From: Pseudolysobacter sp.
GTDB taxonomy: Bacteria; Pseudomonadota; Gammaproteobacteria; Xanthomonadales; Rhodanobacteraceae
Assembly: GCA_025351985.1 (NCBI GenBank)
Contig: JANXUW010000524.1
Coordinates: 1-7,704 of the forward strand
Direction of reading: 5' to 3'
Length of the DNA: 7,704 bases
A model generated the notes under the pieces. It ran no database searches, had not been told where the DNA came from, and was given only the letters and a program-made list of their open reading frames with translations. The translations under genes and the position numbers were made by a program. Shown in pieces: positions 1-5,109 of this stretch (positions within the stretch are counted from its first letter, which is position 1; each line of letters starts with the position of its first letter).

Positions 1-1060
1 GATGGTTGCCGCGCAGTACCCATTGATCGGGATACAACGAGCCGTGCAAGGTGGCGACGACATCGTAGGCTTCGACCTGGTTCCAGTTGAACGCGAGTTT
101 GAGGTGCACCTGCGCCGGGCCGGGGCCGATGTGATACGTGATCGGCAACGCGCCGCGCCAGTTCGCCGGCGCGACCGGACCGCCAAGCGCCTTGAGCAGC
201 GGCAACGCATCGCCGTAGGAAATCGGCATCACCGGAATTTTCAACAAGTCCGGTGCGTCCTCGCGCTTCAGCCGCTTGGCGTTTTTTGTTGCGCCTACGC
301 CAGGCGTGAGCGGGTCGCCGGAGTAGATCGGAATATCCGCGACCGAGCCGCGCTGCACGCCTTGCTCGCCGCGAAACGCACCCTGCGGATAGGTGTCGCC
401 TTGCGCGTAACCATCATCGTGCGGATCGGAATAAATCAGCGCGCCGATCGCGCCGTGCTGTTGCGCGAGTTTGGGTTTGATGCCACGCCAAGTCTGGCCA
501 TAACGCGCGATCGCGATCTTGCCTTTGACACTGATGCCGCGGCGTTCGAGTTCCTTGTAGTCGTCCGGCGCGCCGTAATTGACGTAGACCAGTTCGGCCG
601 TCACATCGCCGTCGGCAGAGTAGGCGTTGTACGGCGGCAGCATGCCATCGCGAATTTTGGAAGTCGCATCTTCGGCGATCGCCGGTTCGTCGATCTTCGC
701 CACAAAGCGGGTTGGCGCGACCAGTTCCAGCACACGTTCCTTCGGTGTCGGGAACAGCACATAAAACGTTTCGATGTGCGCATCCCAACCCCACGCCGTG
801 AACTGCTTGAGCACGAATTCCGCGTTGGCCTTGTCGTGCGGCGAGCCGAGCTGGTTCGGTTGCGATGACATCTGCTGCATCCAGTTGCGCAGATTGTCGG
901 GCTTCAGTGCGGCATCGAATTTTTGTTCGAGCCGGGTTTGTGCAGCCGCTGATTCAGGCGTATAACCGATCATGTTCGCGGGCGCGTCGACAGCATTTGC
1001 GCTGGCGCACAGCGCACAGCTCAGTCCGATGAAAACAGGTAACAAACGCAGTAGCGGCAT
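1..1060 (-). CDS. Secreted M28B metallopeptidase, glutamate carboxypeptidase II-like (3' part outside window)
   Basis: Read on the minus strand from ATG 1060-1058, 353 codons stay open to base 2; the stop lies outside. Residues 1-23 are a Sec signal peptide ending A-N-A before VDAP. GGAG six bases before the ATG supports this start. Residues about 60-115 match the start of the M28B peptidase fold, and about 155-290 a protease-associated (PA) domain: KGKIAIARYGQTWRG at 179-193, LIYSDPHDDGY at 208-218, GVQRG at 234-238 and GDPLTPG at 248-254 closely follow human glutamate carboxypeptidase II. The last visible residues, RGNH (350-353), match the motif holding that family's first zinc ligand, so all but possibly the first zinc ligand, and the catalytic Glu, lie beyond the window. 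Family members are usually 700-770 residues. By family it is a zinc exopeptidase, here probably periplasmic or secreted, removing amino acids from peptides. Substrate is unknown. It lies 76 bases downstream of the C25 peptidase gene on the same strand. Confidence 0.93.
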   Translation of the reverse strand, partial: MPLLRLLPVFIGLSCALCASANAVDAPANMIGYTPESAAAQTRLEQKFDAALKPDNLRNWMQQMSSQPNQLGSPHDKANAEFVLKQFTAWGWDAHIETFYVLFPTPKERVLELVAPTRFVAKIDEPAIAEDATSKIRDGMLPPYNAYSADGDVTAELVYVNYGAPDDYKELERRGISVKGKIAIARYGQTWRGIKPKLAQQHGAIGALIYSDPHDDGYAQGDTYPQGAFRGEQGVQRGSVADIPIYSGDPLTPGVGATKNAKRLKREDAPDLLKIPVMPISYGDALPLLKALGGPVAPANWRGALPITYHIGPGPAQVHLKLAFNWNQVEAYDVVATLHGSLYPDQWVLRGNH

Positions 1061-1066
1061 GATCGG

Positions 1067-1070
1067 CTCC
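1067..1070 (-). promoter_or_regulatory. Ribosome binding site of the M28B peptidase gene
   Basis: GGAG on the minus strand, six bases before ATG 1060, directly ahead of a signal peptide. It fixes the start of this gene. Confidence 0.75.
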
Positions 1071-1087
1071 AGTCGAGATGAAACCCG

Positions 1088-1093
1088 AGTATA
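1088..1093 (-). promoter_or_regulatory. -10-like element ahead of the M28B peptidase gene
   Basis: TATACT on the minus strand matches TATAAT at five of six bases. It would start a transcript near 1081 with a leader of about 20 bases that still contains the GGAG site. No good -35 box is found at 16-18 bases, so the element is tentative. If real, this gene can be expressed apart from the C25 gene. Confidence 0.35.
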
Positions 1094-1136
1094 GCCGCAG
1101 CAGTCACGGCTGCATGGTCCGAAAGTACCGCGTGCG

Positions 1137-4100
1137 TCAGCCGGGATTTTCCTTGGCTGGCGGTGTCGATACCTTGGCTTGGCCGGTAACGATCTTGCTC
1201 GTATTGTTCGCGCCCGTTTCAAATCCGAGTTTGGAAATCGCATCGGGTAAATTGTTTTGCGACTTCGGCGGCGGATCGCTGATCAGTACACCCTTGGCCG
1301 GTGGATCGACCAGATAGATCCGACCGAACGCGTCGTGATCCTGCCGCGGGTCGCTCGTCAGCACATGCACCTGCGCAAGCTGCGCGGCTATTTCCGCGGG
1401 CGGCGCGGGCAGCGCAAAACGTGGCGCATCGGCGCGGAATTCGGCCTTGGCCAGACTTTTGCCCTTGATATCCTGCCAGTCGATACTGACCTCACCGTGG
1501 AATTCACTGCTCGGCAGCGCCACCTTGATTTGTGGTTGCGCGTGCCAGCGTTCGGCATCAAGCGCGAGCATCAGCGCGTCGCGTTGTCGTGTGTCATTTG
1601 TCGCCGGATTGATCGGCGGCGGCAGCAGATTGAGTTCGCCGATTGCATCGCGTCCCACGCTGGGATCCGCCGCATACACCAGCACCGCGGCAGGCGCCTG
1701 CGCCGTGCGCGGTGGCGGCAAGGTAAAGCGCGATTCATCGACGGTGTAGGTGATCGATTGCAGCACCTTGCCGGTCGCATTCAGCCAGTCCACGTTCACC
1801 ATGCCGTGAAAATTGTCGCCCGGCAGTTGGACCGCGACCTGGGTGCTCCAGCGATCAGAGTCGCGTGCGAGCGCGAGGGTGTCCTTGGGCCGATCAAGCA
1901 CCAGCGCGGGATCACCGAGCAGGTTGTAGGTTTCGACCAGCGTGCGATCGGAAATCTTGCGTTTGGCCTTGATGATCGCAGCGCCGATGGTCTGGCCCGG
2001 CGTCAGCAGTTCGGCGATCAAGGCCTTGCTGTAGGCTGGATCGGGCGAGTTGCGCCAACTCGCGGCGAACACCGCCACGGCGCCTTTGTCCGGCTCGCGC
2101 AGGAAACGTTCGCCGATCGAATCTTCGGTCGGATTGTCGAACGGCGCTGAATAACATGTCATGCTCAGCACCATCGGCAGGCGTGCGCCGTTGTGCAATT
2201 CGGAGACATCGTCGAGCGTAAACAGGTCGTGGTTCTTGCGCAGGTCGGGCGGCCCGGTGCGCCAGATAAACCGACCGCCGTGACCGAGAAAATGCACGAG
2301 CAACTGACCGTCGTTGAGACTTTGTTTGATATCGGACTGATGCGCAACATTGTCCTTCTCGGCGGCATCGCCGTAGATCTTGCGCGCCGCGAAACCTTCT
2401 TTTTCAAGTTGCGCTGCGATCTCGTCGGAGGCGGTCTGGAAATAGCTGTCTTCGTTCGCGATGAACATCACGTCACGACGCCACGAACCGGGTTGCGGTT
2501 TGGTGAAATAGGCGATGGTCTTGTTGACGATGGTGGTGACATCGGACGGCTCGACTACCGGAAAACGTCCTATCGCGATGGTTGGATGGAAGTCATCGGT
2601 GGTGAAGGTAACGAACGGATTGTCGCTGGCCGACTGGCCTTCTTCCGAAGGAAATTGCCAGGTCGGAATCAGGTTGCGTGTCACCAGATCTTTTGGCTTC
2701 GCACTGTAAGCGGTGGCGGGAATTCCGTCGAAGTGATCCGGTATCAACAATTCGTAGTCGTGCGTGGCCCACTTGGCCATGCTCGCATCGTCCGGATTTT
2801 CGTGCCGGATATCGAAGCTGGCGTCTCCGACCAGCAGCACAAACCGCGGTTTGGTCGGCCAGTGCTCGACGCCGTACTGGATGAAGTTGCGGATCGCGCG
2901 TGGATGATCGATACCGCCGTTGAATTGATCGTAGATCTGGTTGACATCGATCACATCGACCTTGAGTCCGCGCGAACGATGGAAATCGGCGAGCGGCTGG
3001 ATCGCGGCGATCAGGCGCGGATGCGCGACGATCAGATAATCGAAACCGGCGTCGGTTTTGCGCAAGTCGCCAGCGGCCACGGCTTGCAATCGCGATGGCG
3101 TCAGCGGCTGCGCATTCGCCAGCGGATAGAGTGTGACATTGGCGGGAACGTGATCGAAATTCCAACGACCGTTGCCGGCGGCATGCGCTGGCAGGTATGA
3201 ACCTTCAGCCGTATAAACGGCCGGCGCCTGCGCGCCGTTCTGTTGCAGTTCGATGCGCGCCGGCATCTTGCCATCAAGTACGAACGGTGCCGTGCTGGCA
3301 TCCAGTGAGCCGCTGATCGGGTAATCGAGTTCGATGAAATTGAACATCACCACATCGATCAGCGGATTGTCCGATTTGTCGTCGGCATGGCGCACCGGCA
3401 CGCGCAGCGTAAGCGTGTTGCCACGCGCCTTGAGCAGATGCGCGGGGATATGAATTTCCTTGCGTACTTCGTCGCGACCGTCCCAGCTGATCGATGACAA
3501 GCTGCTGCCATTCAATACCATCTGCACCGCGTGATCGTCTGCTTTGACACCATCGGTTAGAGGCACATCCGAGAGGCCGCGGAAATCCAGCGTCGCGGCA
3601 ATTTCGCCGTCGCGTTTGCCGGCAAGATCGGCGAGATCGAAATCGAAAGAGAACGGTTGCGCATCGGCGTGCGTGAGCTTGGCCCATTGCCACACGTCGG
3701 GCTCTTCGCCGGGCTTCACCAGCATCTGGTTGAGCCGGATCATGAGGTTGTCCTGCTCCAGATGCAGGCGGCGTTTGAGTGTGGGGCTGGCGACCGGAAC
3801 CAGCGCGCTGCCGGTTTGTTCGTGCATGCGCACATGTTGGCCGGGTTCGGCGCTGAGCAGATAAACGTTGGCGATGCTGTATTGATCGAACCAGCTCGCC
3901 GGTCCGTGCAGCGGCTCGCCGATCCATTCGAGGCGTGATTTCGGAGCGAACTTTCCATCGCCGCCGTCGCGTATACGCAGCGGAACTTCCTTGCCTTGAT
4001 TGCGCAGCACCAGATCGGCGCTGGGGCAATCCTGCAGCCCCGGTTGGCTGGCGACGATGCTCGCATAATCCAGCGAATACACGCCGGCTTGCTGCAGTTC

Positions 4101-4199
4101 GATATGCAAGCTGCCACTGCACGCGGGTGCCGCGATTGCCGATGCGGCATGAACCAGCGCCGACAGTGCGCCGAGAAAAAACAAACGTCGATGAATCAT
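1137..4199 (-). CDS. Secreted C25 (gingipain-type) cysteine peptidase with duplicated C-terminal domain
   Basis: 1020 residues. Residues 1-23 form a Sec signal peptide (RR, hydrophobic core, A-I-A before APAC). Residues about 25-385 are a beta-rich N-terminal region. The C25 catalytic domain spans about 387-768, from DYLIVAHPRL to LLGDPALVL. The catalytic dyad is visible: His640 in HFLGHGG (636-642, codon at 2280-2282) and Cys682 in MTCYSAPFD (680-688, codon at 2154-2156). LLVGDASFD (455-463) is also typical of the family. Two similar segments follow, 775-862 and 876-967, then a Pro-rich tail. I see no type IX secretion C-terminal domain, although best-known C25 members use that pathway. No good ribosome site precedes ATG 4199-4197, but the signal peptide starts there and the next in-frame Met is residue 125. 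Function by family is endopeptidase or processing/sortase-like protease (PorU is a C25 relative). The substrate is unknown. It lies between the small secreted gene and the M28B peptidase, all on one strand. Confidence 0.92.
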   Translation of the reverse strand: MIHRRLFFLGALSALVHAASAIAAPACSGSLHIELQQAGVYSLDYASIVASQPGLQDCPSADLVLRNQGKEVPLRIRDGGDGKFAPKSRLEWIGEPLHGPASWFDQYSIANVYLLSAEPGQHVRMHEQTGSALVPVASPTLKRRLHLEQDNLMIRLNQMLVKPGEEPDVWQWAKLTHADAQPFSFDFDLADLAGKRDGEIAATLDFRGLSDVPLTDGVKADDHAVQMVLNGSSLSSISWDGRDEVRKEIHIPAHLLKARGNTLTLRVPVRHADDKSDNPLIDVVMFNFIELDYPISGSLDASTAPFVLDGKMPARIELQQNGAQAPAVYTAEGSYLPAHAAGNGRWNFDHVPANVTLYPLANAQPLTPSRLQAVAAGDLRKTDAGFDYLIVAHPRLIAAIQPLADFHRSRGLKVDVIDVNQIYDQFNGGIDHPRAIRNFIQYGVEHWPTKPRFVLLVGDASFDIRHENPDDASMAKWATHDYELLIPDHFDGIPATAYSAKPKDLVTRNLIPTWQFPSEEGQSASDNPFVTFTTDDFHPTIAIGRFPVVEPSDVTTIVNKTIAYFTKPQPGSWRRDVMFIANEDSYFQTASDEIAAQLEKEGFAARKIYGDAAEKDNVAHQSDIKQSLNDGQLLVHFLGHGGRFIWRTGPPDLRKNHDLFTLDDVSELHNGARLPMVLSMTCYSAPFDNPTEDSIGERFLREPDKGAVAVFAASWRNSPDPAYSKALIAELLTPGQTIGAAIIKAKRKISDRTLVETYNLLGDPALVLDRPKDTLALARDSDRWSTQVAVQLPGDNFHGMVNVDWLNATGKVLQSITYTVDESRFTLPPPRTAQAPAAVLVYAADPSVGRDAIGELNLLPPPINPATNDTRQRDALMLALDAERWHAQPQIKVALPSSEFHGEVSIDWQDIKGKSLAKAEFRADAPRFALPAPPAEIAAQLAQVHVLTSDPRQDHDAFGRIYLVDPPAKGVLISDPPPKSQNNLPDAISKLGFETGANNTSKIVTGQAKVSTPPAKENPG
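1299..1877 (-). repeat. Tandem duplicated domain (two copies of about 90 residues) in the C25 peptidase
   Basis: Residues 775-862 (bases 1614-1877) and 876-967 (bases 1299-1574) align along their length with an offset of about 101 residues. Shared landmarks in order are D-R-W / E-R-W, NFHG / EFHG, V-DW / I-DW, GK-L / GKSL, RF-LP / RFALP, DP followed by DAIG / DAFG, and a closing L--PP. The pattern suggests a beta-sandwich or carbohydrate/cell-surface-type accessory module duplicated once. The DNA copies are diverged, so the duplication is not recent. The fold and ligand are not recognised. Confidence 0.8.
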
Positions 4200-4250
4200 C
4201 GGAAAATCTTGGCCTTGGCGGCGCGGAATGCAGCGCGGTGCAGACCGGCA

Positions 4251-4279
4251 AGGCTAGCGGGGGACAACCCGCATTGCAA
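4251..4279 (-). promoter_or_regulatory. Weak sigma-70-like promoter candidate for the C25 peptidase gene
   Basis: On the minus strand TTGCAA (4279-4274) and TAGCCT (4256-4251) are separated by 17 bases, about 50 bases before ATG 4199. The matches to the two consensus boxes are 4/6 and 3/6, so chance is likely. Confidence 0.2.
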
Positions 4280-4286
4280 ATTCACG

Positions 4287-4345
4287 CGCTTGAGAACGCA
4301 TCCCGCAGCAGGCGGTAGCCGGTGAAATCGGTATCGCCTCAAGCG
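4287..4345. repeat. Long-spaced perfect 8-bp inverted repeat between the small gene and the C25 gene
   Basis: CGCTTGAG (4287-4294) and CTCAAGCG (4338-4345) are exact reverse complements with 43 bases between them. The interval begins, in minus-strand RNA, with an imperfect stem of GGCGATACC-type against CTACCGCC. There is no T-run after the outer stem, so it is not a standard intrinsic terminator. It could form an RNA structure between the two genes. Confidence 0.45.
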
Positions 4346-4378
4346 TCACATTTCATCACGGCGAAACGTTGCGGCGAA

Positions 4379-4762
4379 TTATTTCATGACGCCCGGCAGA
4401 AGCGACTGCCAGTGGACGCCACCGCGCAATTTGCGTGTGACGGCGCTGGCGGCGGGATCGGTCTTGCCGGTGGCTGCTGCAGATGCGCCGGATGCCGTGC
4501 CAGTGCAACGCGTTTCGGCGGCAACGCCGGGCGTGGCAACGCACACAGGCGTGGCCACGGCATCGGCAGATGCGCCATCGGCATCGGCATCGGAGCCCGC
4601 CACGATCTGCGCACCGGGCATATTCGCCTGGCAGGCGCAATCGTTGCTGGCGAGCATATTCATCGACGAGCTTTCGCCCATGCGCAGGCCGGCTGCGTAT
4701 ACACACATGCTTTGCGCCAGCAGTGCAGCGCTGACAAGAATGATGAGACCAAGCAATTTCAT
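4379..4762 (-). CDS. Small secreted Ala-rich, Cys-containing protein of unknown function
   Basis: 127 residues, no family recognised. The start ATG 4762-4760 is chosen because GGAG lies six bases upstream and MKLLGLIILVSAALLAQ begins a clean Sec signal peptide, cleaved most likely after VYA (residue 23). An upstream in-frame ATG at 4810 would bury the signal peptide behind 16 residues and is less likely. The mature part is about 104 residues: four cysteines (42, 44, 74, 86) that could form two disulfides, a D-A-D-A-D stretch (58-62), an Ala/Thr/Ser/Gly-rich middle, and a more complex basic-aromatic end, RKLRGGVHWQSLLPGVMK (110-127), which may be the functional or recognition part. There is no lipobox at the signal cleavage site. 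It is preceded by a sigma-54-type promoter with IHF and activator-like sites, so it is probably strongly regulated. Downstream on the same strand lies the C25 peptidase gene, 179 bases away. Roles such as a processed precursor or surface peptide are guesses. Confidence 0.8.
   Translation of the reverse strand: MKLLGLIILVSAALLAQSMCVYAAGLRMGESSSMNMLASNDCACQANMPGAQIVAGSDADADGASADAVATPVCVATPGVAAETRCTGTASGASAAATGKTDPAASAVTRKLRGGVHWQSLLPGVMK
4576..4593. repeat. Short CATCGG tandem repeat inside the small secreted gene
   Basis: Three head-to-tail copies of CATCGG, with a further copy at 4561-4566. On the minus strand they encode the D-A-D-A-D segment. A hexamer repeat changes length without shifting frame, so this part of the protein may vary between strains. 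Confidence 0.6.
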
Positions 4763-4768
4763 GGCTTT

Positions 4769-4772
4769 CTCC
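4769..4772 (-). promoter_or_regulatory. Ribosome binding site of the small secreted gene
   Basis: GGAG on the minus strand, six bases before ATG 4762. It decides the start in favour of 4762 over the upstream in-frame ATG at 4810. Confidence 0.75.
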
Positions 4773-4854
4773 GGGATGCATCTGGGTGGCTGATGCGGAG
4801 CGTTACGCATAATCGCACGTCTTTCCGCACTGTTCTAATGCCGCGAGAGTAGGA

Positions 4855-4870
4855 AGCAGGTTCCGTGCCA
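4855..4870 (-). promoter_or_regulatory. Sigma-54 (RpoN) -24/-12 promoter for the small secreted gene
   Basis: The minus strand from 4870 reads TGGCACGGAACCTGCT. Against the consensus TGGCACGrNNNTTGCW it differs only at the first T of TTGC (C here). The invariant GG (4869-4868) and GC (4857-4856) have the required spacing, and a pyrimidine precedes the element. Transcription would start near 4844, giving a leader of about 80 bases to ATG 4762. The IHF and dyad elements upstream add support. Confidence 0.8.
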
Positions 4871-4897
4871 GAAGTCATGCTCGTGGCGACTGTTTGA

Positions 4898-4910
4898 AAT
4901 CAATCGTTTA
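4898..4910 (+). promoter_or_regulatory. IHF-binding site candidate
   Basis: AATCAATCGTTTA matches the IHF consensus WATCAANNNNTTR at every fixed position. It lies between the sigma-54 element and the upstream dyads, where IHF-induced bending usually brings an enhancer-bound activator to the polymerase, and in a locally A/T-richer stretch. Confidence 0.65.
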
Positions 4911-4941
4911 GCCGCGAAAGGTGATTTTCGTAACACGCCAG

Positions 4942-4973
4942 CGGACACAATTGTCCGAAGCGGACACTGTCCG
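4942..4973. promoter_or_regulatory. Tandem dyad operator: probable activator (UAS) sites
   Basis: Four hexamer half-sites alternate in orientation: CGGACA 4942-4947, TGTCCG 4952-4957, CGGACA 4961-4966, TGTCCG 4968-4973, with gaps of 4, 3 and 1 bases. This forms two adjacent palindromes, and the middle pair is also inverted. The centre is about 113 bases upstream of the predicted sigma-54 start, the usual distance for an enhancer bound by an NtrC-family activator. The regulator is not encoded in the window. Confidence 0.7.
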
Positions 4974-5004
4974 GCGCGTGCGCGGTGCGCAACTTTCACT
5001 TCCC

Positions 5005-5045
5005 GACGTTGCGAAGCCGTCGTGATTTGCGACGATGGAAACGTC
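5005..5045. repeat. Nested inverted repeat upstream of the kinase fusion
   Basis: Outer arms GACGTT (5005-5010) and AACGTC (5040-5045) enclose inner arms CGTCG (5018-5022) and CGACG (5030-5034). The arms are short and the spacing is uneven, so it may be coincidence. It lies 65-105 bases before ATG 5110 and could be an operator. Confidence 0.3.
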
Positions 5046-5095
5046 GTGAATCCGCACGCATTGCGATGCAGCAAGCCAGTACGCGGTCGCATCAC

Positions 5096-5101
5096 TACAC
5101 T
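5096..5101 (+). promoter_or_regulatory. -10-like element immediately before the fatty-acid kinase fusion
   Basis: TACACT (4/6 to TATAAT) ends eight bases before ATG 5110, so a transcript from it would start at or next to the ATG and be leaderless. No Shine-Dalgarno is visible, which agrees with this idea. No clear -35 box. Confidence 0.3.
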
Positions 5102-5109
5102 GCGCCCTC

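Larger units (their letters stand above)
4763..5109. other. Divergent intergenic control region (347 bases)
   Basis: No protein-coding gene is supported here. The region separates the minus-strand secreted-protein cluster from the plus-strand lipid genes. From right to left it holds a weak -10-like element for the plus gene (5096-5101), a nested inverted repeat (5005-5045), four CGGACA/TGTCCG half-sites (4942-4973), an IHF-consensus match (4898-4910), a sigma-54-type -24/-12 element pointing left (4855-4870) and the leader of the small secreted gene with its GGAG ribosome site (4769-4772). Confidence 0.8.

Noticed and set aside
2..868. 288-codon plus-strand open frame
   Set aside because: It lies antisense to the M28B peptidase, which has a signal peptide, ribosome site and continuous family similarity. 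The antisense frame is Arg-rich and lacks recognisable motifs, as expected for a GC-rich shadow.
1006..1020. Lipoprotein signal at Cys15 or Cys18 of the M28B peptidase
   Set aside because: The residues before either Cys do not fit a lipobox (G-L-S-C, C-A-L-C), and a normal A-N-A cleavage site follows.
1095..1115. GCAGC/GCTGC hairpin after the C25 gene as a terminator
   Set aside because: The stem is only five pairs with no T-run following in the direction of transcription.
2193..3200. 335-codon plus-strand open frame
   Set aside because: Antisense to the catalytic domain of the C25 peptidase, with no recognised motif or ribosome site. GC-rich codon bias explains its length.
3274..4251. 325-codon minus-strand open frame overlapping the C25 gene start
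   Set aside because: Same strand but another frame of the C25 gene. Its composition is dominated by Arg/Ser/Ala, and the C25 frame has the signal peptide and domain structure.
4200..4378. Short coding-like stretch on the minus strand (reads GDTDFTGYRLLRDAFSSA between two stops)
   Set aside because: It looks protein-like but has no start codon and is only 18 codons, directly after a stop. A gene remnant is possible but not supportable.
4379..4810. Longer version of the small secreted protein starting at 4810
   Set aside because: It would place 16 polar and Pro-rich residues before a standard signal peptide. The ATG at 4762 has the better placed GGAG.
4835..5095. 86-codon minus-strand open frame in the intergenic region
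   Set aside because: It would cover the sigma-54 element, IHF site and dyads, has no ribosome site, and shows no signal peptide or motif.
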